7,302 nucleotides of DNA from Acidobacteriota bacterium (GTDB taxonomy: Bacteria > Acidobacteriota > Terriglobia > Bryobacterales > Bryobacteraceae): positions 1-7,302 of the forward strand of contig JAFDVT010000346.1 of NCBI GenBank assembly GCA_018268875.1, written 5' to 3'. Under the pieces are notes generated by a model. It had not been told where the DNA came from, did no database searches, and saw only the letters and a list, made by a program, of their open reading frames with translations. Shown here piece by piece: positions 1 through 3,700 of this stretch (position 1 is its first letter; each line of letters starts with the position of its first letter). The translations under genes were made by a program, and so were the position numbers.

Positions 1-109
1 CGGTCCACACCAGGTGGCGGGCGGCCGCGCCGCGCTGGCGAACGGCCCACTGCGCGACGTAGGCGAGCAGCACCACCAATGCCGGCTTGACGATCCAGGG
101 CAGGATCAT
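1..109 (-). CDS. M56-family (BlaR1/MecR1-like) membrane metallopeptidase, N-terminal fragment
   Basis: The first 36 codons are visible and the gene runs off the left edge. The peptide opens with a hydrophobic stretch (about residues 4-23, a first membrane helix). It then has a basic segment ending RQRGAAARHLVW, which matches the 'R..AA.RH..W' element after the first helix of M56/BlaR1 proteins. In this family a membrane zinc protease senses an outside signal and causes cleavage or release of a BlaI-type repressor. The ATG overlaps the TGA of the upstream blaI-like gene (ATGA, 106-109), so translation is probably coupled, and the BlaI-M56 pairing itself supports the call. The zinc motif would lie outside the window and cannot be checked. 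The signal sensed need not be a beta-lactam, because such pairs are numerous in acidobacteria. Confidence 0.8.
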   Translation of the reverse strand, partial: MILPWIVKPALVVLLAYVAQWAVRQRGAAARHLVWT

Positions 110-483
110 TTGCGAGCCGCCTTGGCCTCCGCAATGAGCTTGGCAATGCGATCGAGTTCGGCGCTCGAAATCCGCTTGGACTTGCCGTCGATCAGCGCCG
201 CCACCGCCGTCTCGATATTGCCCTGAAAGAAGGTGTCGATCATATGGCGAACGGCGGAGCGCTTTGCCTTCTCGATCGAACCGGTGGGCAGATACACGTA
301 CTTTGCGCCGTCGGCCTCATGCCGGACGTGCCCTTTTTCCTCTAGGATGCGCAGCAGGGCGCGGATGGCCGAATAGCCGGGCGCATCGGCGATGGCCTCC
401 TGAATATCGGCGGCGGAGGCCCGGCCTTTCTGGTACAGGACGTCCATGATCTGGCGTTCGCGGCGGCTTAATGGTGCAGTCAT
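106..483 (-). CDS. BlaI/MecI/CopY-family transcriptional repressor
   Basis: A 125-residue protein of the usual family length. Residues 5-70 form the winged-helix DNA-binding domain: SRRERQIMDVLY, then the recognition-helix region around SAIRALLRILEEKGHV, then a wing with AKYVYLP. Residues 75-125 form the helical dimerisation region. Family members bind inverted repeats in their own promoter as dimers and are inactivated when a partner M56 protease is triggered. Here the partner follows with a 4-nt overlap, so the two form one transcription unit. The ATG at 483 is chosen because it begins the conserved MTAPLSRRE start and sits directly behind a good promoter. No Shine-Dalgarno sequence precedes it, which fits the very short predicted leader. 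The regulated genes beyond its own operon cannot be named from this window. Confidence 0.93.
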   Translation of the reverse strand: MTAPLSRRERQIMDVLYQKGRASAADIQEAIADAPGYSAIRALLRILEEKGHVRHEADGAKYVYLPTGSIEKAKRSAVRHMIDTFFQGNIETAVAALIDGKSKRISSAELDRIAKLIAEAKAARK

Positions 484-506
484 GCTAATTTGTTAGCAGT
501 ATGCTA
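484..506. promoter_or_regulatory. Operator-like dyads for BlaI-type repressor (autoregulation)
   Basis: Two overlapping inverted repeats share half-sites: GCTAA-TTTG-TTAGC (484-497, perfect) and TAGCA-GTA-TGCTA (494-506, perfect). They cover the -10 box and the predicted start of the blaI-like gene. Binding there would block its transcription, as is usual in this family. The sequence differs from the staphylococcal TACA/TGTA half-sites, so assignment to this BlaI is an inference from position and symmetry. Confidence 0.55.
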
Positions 507-526
507 GTTTTTTCGCACTAAGTCAA
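498..526 (-). promoter_or_regulatory. Predicted promoter of the blaI-M56 operon
   Basis: On the minus strand a TTGACT -35 box (521-526) and a CATACT -10 box (498-503) are separated by exactly 17 nt. This is a good match to a housekeeping sigma-70 promoter. Transcription would begin near 491, leaving a leader of only about 7 nt before the ATG at 483. This agrees with the lack of a ribosome binding site. The operator-like dyads overlap the -10 box and start site. Confidence 0.6.
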
Positions 527-541
527 GCGGCCCGGGGCGTT

Positions 542-575
542 TGTCCGCTTTCGGGACGATTCCCGAAACCGGACA
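542..575. repeat. 34-bp near-perfect inverted repeat in the divergent intergenic region
   Basis: The 15-nt arms (542-556 and 561-575) match at 14 of 15 positions around a CGAT loop. The outer half-sites are TGTCCG/CGGACA and the inner ones TTTCGGGA/TCCCGAAA. No T-run follows on either strand, so it is not a usual intrinsic terminator. It lies between the blaI promoter and the promoter candidate of the secreted-protein gene. The best reading is a binding site for a dimeric or tetrameric regulator. An RNA hairpin is the alternative. Confidence 0.6.
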
Positions 576-617
576 TAAGAGAAGTTTTCAGGCCCTCCAA
601 TTTTTTTGAATACAGGC

Positions 618-646
618 GGAACAAATCGTATCGAGCGACGTATATA
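618..646 (+). promoter_or_regulatory. Promoter candidate (ECF-sigma-like) for the secreted-protein gene
   Basis: GGAAC (618-622) is followed after 16 nt by CGTA (639-642), the pattern of many extracytoplasmic-function sigma factor promoters. TATATA (641-646) overlaps the end, but no good -35 box lies at the right distance for a sigma-70 reading. The transcript would carry a leader of about 125 nt before the ATG at 775. The elements are short and may occur by chance. Confidence 0.3.
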
Positions 647-774
647 GGGATGTGAAGGGCGAGCGACAACCGCCCGAAGCGAAACGAAAACAAGCGGCGC
701 CGCCGCTGCCGGGCTACCGCGGCGGAACGGCGACCGTAAAAAGAAATCGTACAGATCCCCAGGAGCGTCCTACC

Positions 775-1101
775 ATGAAGAAGTTCGTCATTGCCTTTGC
801 CACCGTGGCCCTTGCCGTTGCGAGCGCCGCCGAGAAGCGCACCATCACCCTGTTCACGCCGTCGGTGATCGGCGGGCAGGAACTGAAGCCGGGCGACTAT
901 CGCCTGGAAATCGATGGCAACAAGCTGTCGATTAAGGATGGCAAGCGCGTCATCGAAGCCGATGTGAAAGTGGAAAACGAGGCCAAGAAGTTCGATTCGA
1001 CGGCCGTACGCTATGCCGGCGAGAAGCAGGTGACCGAGATTCGGCTGGGTGGCACGACCACCAAATTGCTGCTCGGATCCGGCGCGTCGAATGCGAACTA
1101 A
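775..1101 (+). CDS. Small secreted protein, function unknown (acidobacterial type)
   Basis: A 108-residue product with a signal peptide: MKK, a hydrophobic core at residues 4-17, and a likely cleavage near ASA-AEK at 18-19. The mature part is a small beta-rich domain, with a turn at ELKPGDYRLEIDGNKLSI and a conserved-looking C-terminal segment EIRLGGTTTKLLL. I recognise this layout (secreted, 'LKPGDYRLEIDG..' and 'EIRLGGT.TKL') from numerous acidobacterial hypothetical proteins, but no function is known to me. The start at 775 is preferred over an in-frame GTG at 652 because AGGAG (761-765) sits 9 nt before it and the signal peptide begins there. The gene is monocistronic: its own leader precedes it and a strong hairpin terminator follows 40 nt after the stop. 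Confidence 0.82.
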   Translation: MKKFVIAFATVALAVASAAEKRTITLFTPSVIGGQELKPGDYRLEIDGNKLSIKDGKRVIEADVKVENEAKKFDSTAVRYAGEKQVTEIRLGGTTTKLLLGSGASNAN

Positions 1102-1141
1102 ATCACGTTAATTCTCTCTGTAGCTGAATTCCTCCAAGCGA

Positions 1142-1190
1142 AAATCGCGGCGAATTATCCATTTAATGGGTATTCGCCGCGATTTCGTTT
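1142..1190 (+). terminator. Stem-loop terminator after the secreted-protein gene
   Basis: Perfect 14-nt arms AAATCGCGGCGAAT (1142-1155) and ATTCGCCGCGATTT (1172-1185). The loop itself can pair further (CCAT/ATGG around 1159-1169). CGTTTT follows. The position 40 nt after the TAA at 1101 fits termination of that gene. Confidence 0.75.
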
Positions 1191-1225
1191 TCCAGACCTT
1201 TTCCTCTCTTGCAATTTTTAGCCCA

Positions 1226-1254
1226 TTGGCTAACCCCCACTAAAAAGTGATAGT
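1226..1254 (+). promoter_or_regulatory. Weak promoter candidate for the peptide array
   Basis: TTGGCT (1226-1231) and GATAGT (1249-1254) match the sigma-70 boxes at 4 of 6 positions each, with a 17-nt spacer. A start near 1261 would place the following dyad at the transcription start. The evidence is only boxes and spacing. Confidence 0.25.
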
Positions 1255-1260
1255 TCCCTG

Positions 1261-1285
1261 ACGTAGTGTATTTCCCTTACTACGT
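1261..1285. promoter_or_regulatory. Short inverted repeat, operator candidate
   Basis: ACGTAGT (1261-1267) and ACTACGT (1279-1285) are perfect inverted arms 11 nt apart. They lie just downstream of the weak promoter candidate. The spacing, about two helical turns centre to centre, suits a dimeric regulator. It could also form a small RNA hairpin. Confidence 0.35.
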
Positions 1286-1333
1286 GTGACATCGTTTTCC
1301 TCAGTTCTTTCTTTTCAATCAGTTACAAATATC

Positions 1334-1363
1334 AAATCGCGCGACAAGGCGCGATTTTTCTTT
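1334..1363 (+). terminator. Terminator-like hairpin upstream of the peptide array (possible attenuator)
   Basis: Perfect 9-bp arms AAATCGCGC (1334-1342) and GCGCGATTT (1349-1357) enclose a 6-nt loop and are followed by TTCTTT. This has the form of an intrinsic terminator. It ends 95 nt before the first peptide ATG. It either insulates the array from upstream transcription or acts as an attenuator in its leader. Confidence 0.6.
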
Positions 1364-1458
1364 GGTCTCTTAGGTGCACTTATAGGGTGCGTAAGGCAAA
1401 TCCAGTAGCAAGTAATACAGCGAAGGATGCCGAGAGATAAACAGGAGAATTTACCAAT

Positions 1459-1527
1459 ATGAAGATCAAAAGCAAGATCAAGGCTGGCGACGGCGACGAA
1501 GGCATCAAGATCACCTGGGGCACCTAG
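1459..1527 (+). CDS. Array peptide 1, 22 residues, unknown function
   Basis: First unit of the array. AGGAG at 1443-1447 lies 11 nt before the ATG. The product begins MKIKSKIKAG (five of the ten residues are Lys or Ile), continues with an acidic Gly/Asp/Glu stretch at residues 10-15, and ends GIKITWGT. It has isoleucine at position 7, shared with copy 3, where copies 2, 4 and 5 have leucine. There is no signal peptide or membrane segment. The lysine-rich '..K.KAG' start recalls, from memory only, other families of very short bacterial peptides with a KAG near position 10. The function is unknown. A precursor of a modified peptide or a signal peptide is possible, but no modifying enzyme or transporter is visible nearby. 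Confidence 0.75.
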   Translation: MKIKSKIKAGDGDEGIKITWGT

Positions 1528-1584
1528 ACCGTAGCCCATCCCACAACCACCTCTGCATTCGACTAGAAAAGGAACCGAACGACC

Positions 1585-1653
1585 ATGAAGATCAAAAGCA
1601 AGCTCAAGGCCGGCGACGGCGACGAAGGCATCAAGATCACCTGGGGCACCTAG
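1585..1653 (+). CDS. Array peptide 2, 22 residues, unknown function
   Basis: Second unit. AAAGGAA just before 1575 is the likely ribosome binding site, about 10 nt before the ATG. The product is the consensus form: MKIKSKLKAG, an acidic DGDE middle and the GIKITWGT end. The peptide is identical to that of copy 5, yet the two genes differ at codons 2 and 4 by synonymous changes (AAG/AAA and AAA/AAG). That is direct evidence of conservation at the protein level. Its upstream spacer is related to the spacer after it, so copies 1-3 probably arose by successive duplication of a unit of about 126 bp. Confidence 0.77.
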   Translation: MKIKSKLKAGDGDEGIKITWGT

Positions 1654-1711
1654 ACCTCGGTCCGCTCCACAACGACGGTTTTGAACTCGACCAGAAAGGA
1701 AACTGACGACC

Positions 1712-1780
1712 ATGAAGATCAAAAGCAGCATCAAGGCTGGCGACGGCGACGAAGGCATCAAGATCACTTGGGGCACCTAG
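1712..1780 (+). CDS. Array peptide 3, 22 residues (Lys6 to Ser variant), unknown function
   Basis: Third unit, with AAAGGA (1695-1700) 11 nt before the ATG. It is the only copy with serine instead of lysine at residue 6, giving SS at positions 5-6. It has isoleucine at position 7 and a synonymous ACT at Thr19. The acidic middle and the GIKITWGT end are unchanged. The lower positive charge of the N-terminal part may mean that region is less constrained than the C-terminal eight residues. Confidence 0.75.
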   Translation: MKIKSSIKAGDGDEGIKITWGT

Positions 1781-1832
1781 TCGGCCGCGGCGACCGAACG
1801 AAACCAAATCAATAAGGGGAGAGTGAACAATC

Positions 1833-1901
1833 ATGAAGATCAAAAGCAAGCTCAAGGCCGGCGGCGACGACGACGGCATCAAGATCACCTGGGGCACTTA
1901 G
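1833..1901 (+). CDS. Array peptide 4, 22 residues (variant acidic centre), unknown function
   Basis: Fourth unit, with the strongest ribosome binding site of the set (AAGGGGA, 1814-1820). This is the most divergent copy. Residues 11-14 read GDDD instead of DGDE, so the number of acidic residues (three) is kept while their order changes. Length and the GIKITWGT end are exact, and Thr22 uses ACT. The preserved charge despite changed residues suggests that the central segment needs acidity or flexibility and not an exact sequence. Confidence 0.75.
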   Translation: MKIKSKLKAGGDDDGIKITWGT

Positions 1902-1967
1902 AACGCAAGCCCGCACGCGATCTGTTTCTCATCATCCGATCTACTGACGAAAGAAAGAACAGCGATC

Positions 1968-2036
1968 ATGAAAATCAAGAGCAAGCTCAAGGCCGGCGAC
2001 GGCGACGAAGGCATCAAGATCACCTGGGGCACCTAG
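1968..2036 (+). CDS. Array peptide 5, 22 residues, unknown function
   Basis: Last unit. The peptide is identical to copy 2 but encoded with two different lysine codons. The ribosome binding region is weaker and purine-rich (GAAAGAAAG before 1959). It is separated from copy 4 by the longest spacer (66 nt). No sixth recognisable copy follows, and 2037-2177 carries no related sequence. No clear terminator with a T-run is seen after it, only a small stem TCCCG-CGAT-CGGGA at 2059-2072. Confidence 0.75.
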   Translation: MKIKSKLKAGDGDEGIKITWGT

Positions 2037-2177
2037 CCAGTTTCGGCAGGTTACCGCCTCCCGCGATCGGGAAGTGCCGCAATCGAGAAGTGAAAGTCCA
2101 GCGGCCGGCTGCTATGCCGAGTCGCGCCGAAGTTACCCCACGCGCCTGGTTTGGCACGTGAGGACAGGCAATACATC

Positions 2178-2267
2178 ATGCAGGCGCCAGTGAGTCCGTC
2201 TTGTCTGCGCAGCAGTTCGAACTCACTTGAGGAAATGGGGTTGCTGATCCTGCAGTCAACCCTTTAG
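2178..2267 (+). CDS. Possible 29-codon ORF downstream of the array, doubtful
   Basis: ATG at 2178 is preceded by AGGACAGG (2161-2168) 9 nt upstream, a fair ribosome binding site. The 29-residue product starts MQAPVSPSCLRSS and ends EEMGLLILQSTL. It has no similarity to the array peptides and I do not recognise it. The frame overlaps the 3' end of the opposite-strand aldolase gene by 12 nt. It also contains a 7-bp inverted repeat (AGTGAGT 2189-2195 and ACTCACT 2221-2227), which could instead be part of a transcript end. Codon use gives no strong support at this length, so it is a candidate only. Confidence 0.2.
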   Translation: MQAPVSPSCLRSSSNSLEEMGLLILQSTL

Positions 2268-3140
2268 TTTGGCAAACGCCTCGGCTATATCCCGCTTTGC
2301 GTCATCGCGAACCGGGATCAGGGGTAGTCGTGGCGCACCGCCATAGTAGCCGTTCAAGTCCATGGCGTGCTTCAATCCTGGCACGCCGTGCACGACGGTG
2401 ACGAGTTGCGCGGCTTTTGTAATACGTTCCTGCCAGTCCAGTCCGGCCTCGGTTTCGCGAGTACGGTGGGCTTCCCAAATGGTGATCACCGAATAAGGCG
2501 CGGCGTTTGCAAAGGCCAGGATCGCGCCGGTCGCGCCAGCCTGTAGCGCGGGCCACAGCGCGGTCGCGGATCCATTCAATACCTGAAACCCTTTTCGGCA
2601 TTCGGCCAGCATGCGCGTCATCTTGTCGACGTTGCCGGAACTTTCCTTAATGCCCAGAATGTTGGGGTGCTGTGACAGACGCGCGACCGCTTCCACGGTG
2701 ATGTCTATGCCGGTGGTCTGCGGCCAGTTGTAGATGACGAGCGGGATTCGGGTCTGGTCGGCGACAGCGCCGAAGTACAGCGCCTGCGCGTCGGTGTTAT
2801 TCAGCAGGTTCTTGTAATAGTGCGGCGTCCGGACCATCGCCGCCTTGTAGCCCATTTCGGCGGCGCGATTGGTGAGCGCCACCGTCTCCTTCACGCTTTC
2901 GACGCCCGTGCCCGCGATCAGAATCTTGTCCGGCGCGGCATATTTGGCGGCGAGTTCCCAAACGCGATACTTCTCCTCCGGCGTCAGCATGACGCTTTCC
3001 CCCGTAGATCCGGTGACGACGTAGCCAGCCAGCGTCGTACGGTTCCACTTGGCGATGTTGTGTTCGATCTTGGCGGCGTAGATTTCGCCGGCATGATCAA
3101 AAGGCGTGGTGATGGGAGGAAAAATGCCCTGGAGTTTCAT
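2256..3140 (-). CDS. Class I aldolase of the DapA/NanA superfamily, HOGA-like (4-hydroxy-2-oxoglutarate aldolase type)
   Basis: A 294-residue TIM-barrel aldolase of normal family length. Visible hallmarks are GSTGE at 44-48 (substrate carboxylate loop), Tyr108/Tyr109 in PHYY, catalytic Tyr137 in YNWP, and the Schiff-base Lys165 in GIKESSGN. In true dihydrodipicolinate synthase an arginine follows in the 'YNVPxRTG' segment. Here the segment reads YNWPQTTG, with Thr142 in that place. The stretches LSQHPNILGIKESSGN, FQVLNGSA and GVPGLKHAMDLNGYYGG resemble mammalian HOGA1, which cleaves 4-hydroxy-2-oxoglutarate to pyruvate and glyoxylate. A pyruvate-dependent aldolase is nearly certain, but the exact substrate is not. 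No other lysine-pathway gene is nearby. No clear Shine-Dalgarno precedes the ATG, and the gene begins only 27 nt behind the atp terminator. Confidence 0.92.
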   Translation of the reverse strand: MKLQGIFPPITTPFDHAGEIYAAKIEHNIAKWNRTTLAGYVVTGSTGESVMLTPEEKYRVWELAAKYAAPDKILIAGTGVESVKETVALTNRAAEMGYKAAMVRTPHYYKNLLNNTDAQALYFGAVADQTRIPLVIYNWPQTTGIDITVEAVARLSQHPNILGIKESSGNVDKMTRMLAECRKGFQVLNGSATALWPALQAGATGAILAFANAAPYSVITIWEAHRTRETEAGLDWQERITKAAQLVTVVHGVPGLKHAMDLNGYYGGAPRLPLIPVRDDAKRDIAEAFAKLKG

Positions 3141-3167
3141 GTGGGTGAGGGTGAAGGGAAACGAACA

Positions 3168-3221
3168 AAAAGGCAGGTCCCCGGCTTACCCATGCGAGGA
3201 AAGCGTCGTGACCTGCCTTTT
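3168..3221 (-). terminator. Terminator of the atpZIBE operon
   Basis: Perfect 12-nt arms (AAAAGGCAGGTC and GACCTGCCTTTT on the minus strand, 3210-3221 and 3168-3179) enclose a 30-nt loop and run into TTTTTG. It begins 34 nt after the atpE stop and ends 27 nt before the aldolase start. The loop is long for an intrinsic terminator, but the stem and T-run are good. The symmetric A and T tracts would also allow function in the other direction. Confidence 0.7.
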
Positions 3222-3254
3222 GCACCTGTTAGCGAGACAAGTACTTGCGAAAAA

Positions 3255-3560
3255 CTACTTGAGGAAGACGATAACGAGCGTGTAGAGCGCGAGCGATTCG
3301 ATCAGCACGAGGCCGAGAATCAGCGCGAAGCGGATGCCCGCCGAAGCGCCAGGGTTGCGGGCCATGGCTTCCACGGCGCCGACGACGGCCTTGCCCTGGC
3401 CCAGACCGCAAAGGCCGGAGGCGATCGCCATCGCGAAGGGGCTGAGAGCGGCGAGATCCACCGAGTAGCCCTTGGGGTTGGCCGCGCCCTGGGCGAACGC
3501 CGGGGTGGCGAGAGCCGACAGAACGAGGGCCAGCATGAACAGATTGCTGAACTTACGCAT
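3255..3560 (-). CDS. atpE: ATP synthase F0 subunit c, with N-terminal signal-like segment
   Basis: Subunit c forms the rotating membrane ring that carries the coupling ion. The 101-residue product has an extra hydrophobic leader (residues 1-23, ending in AFA before Gln24) like a cleavable signal peptide. It is followed by the usual two-helix hairpin: helix 1 with GLGQGKAV (52-59), polar loop ARNP (67-70), helix 2 with the ion-binding Glu88 in LIESLALYTLVI. Gln55, Glu88, Ser89 and Tyr93 match the sodium-coordinating positions of Ilyobacter/Propionigenium subunit c, whereas the next position is Leu90 instead of Thr. The start at 3560 is preferred over an in-frame upstream one (3629) because AAGGAG (3574-3579) precedes it, although 13 nt away. 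The upstream 140-nt gap to atpB (3561-3700) may serve as a leader for separate, stronger translation. Confidence 0.96.
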   Translation of the reverse strand: MRKFSNLFMLALVLSALATPAFAQGAANPKGYSVDLAALSPFAMAIASGLCGLGQGKAVVGAVEAMARNPGASAGIRFALILGLVLIESLALYTLVIVFLK

Positions 3561-3700
3561 TTGTACTTGTGTACTCCTTATAAATTTGCCGACCGCGGTT
3601 CCAGCCAGGAGGTGGTTCGTTCCAGGCATCTGGGGATGTGGGCGCTCACACTGGCATCCGCAAAGCGGCTTTACTGCAACTGCAAAACTACGAAATTCGT

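Larger units (their letters stand above)
1102..1458. other. Gene-free leader region upstream of the peptide array
   Basis: I see no credible gene in these 357 nt. In order it holds the terminator hairpin (1142-1190), a weak promoter candidate (1226-1254), a 7-bp dyad (1261-1285), a second terminator-like hairpin (1334-1363), and about 95 nt leading to the first peptide start. A second possible -10 box, TATAGG, lies at 1381-1386 behind the hairpin without a convincing -35 box. Either the array has a long leader with a conditional terminator, or its promoter lies after 1363. Confidence 0.5.
1459..2036 (+). repeat. Tandem array of five 22-codon peptide genes, period about 121-135 bp
   Basis: Five units start at 1459, 1585, 1712, 1833 and 1968. 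Each holds a 69-nt open reading frame that is nearly identical between units, plus a spacer of 52-66 nt. Spacers 1 and 2 are still recognisably related to each other (both end CGACC before the ATG), while spacers 3 and 4 are not. The coding parts keep length, frame, start codon and TAG stop in all five. Differences within the coding parts include synonymous changes at codons 2, 4, 9, 19 and 22. This contrast indicates selection on the encoded peptide and not on a DNA or RNA repeat. Confidence 0.88.

Noticed and set aside
14..449. Plus-strand small frames opposite the blaI-M56 genes.
   Set aside because: They overlap a clearly recognised minus-strand repressor and its partner, have no ribosome binding site and show no family features.
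652..774. GTG start at 652 extending the secreted protein by 41 residues.
   Set aside because: The extension is very basic and would bury the signal peptide. The ATG at 775 has a proper ribosome binding site and a typical signal peptide.
1315..1897. Long minus-strand open frames across the repeat array, encoding repeated hydrophobic stretches such as LLLIFM.
   Set aside because: They are the complement of the five conserved sense genes. They lack ribosome binding sites, merge several units and spacers with different ends, and the synonymous pattern fits the sense frame only.
1459..2036. Read-through of the TAG stop codons to join the units into one polyprotein.
   Set aside because: All five units end in TAG, but unit spacing is not a constant multiple of three. 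Copy 1 read-through meets another TAG before copy 2; only copy 4 to copy 5 would stay open in frame. This is not conserved across the array.
1459..2036. CRISPR array or non-coding DNA repeat.
   Set aside because: The repeats are about 69 bp with spacers of 52-66 bp, they are coding with synonymous drift, and neighbouring spacers are related to each other, unlike CRISPR spacers.
1823..2161. Plus-strand 112-codon frame running through copies 4 and 5 in another phase.
   Set aside because: It is rich in RRRR and HQDHLGH repeats caused by out-of-frame reading of the same units, it has no clear ribosome binding site of its own, and it crosses the spacers.
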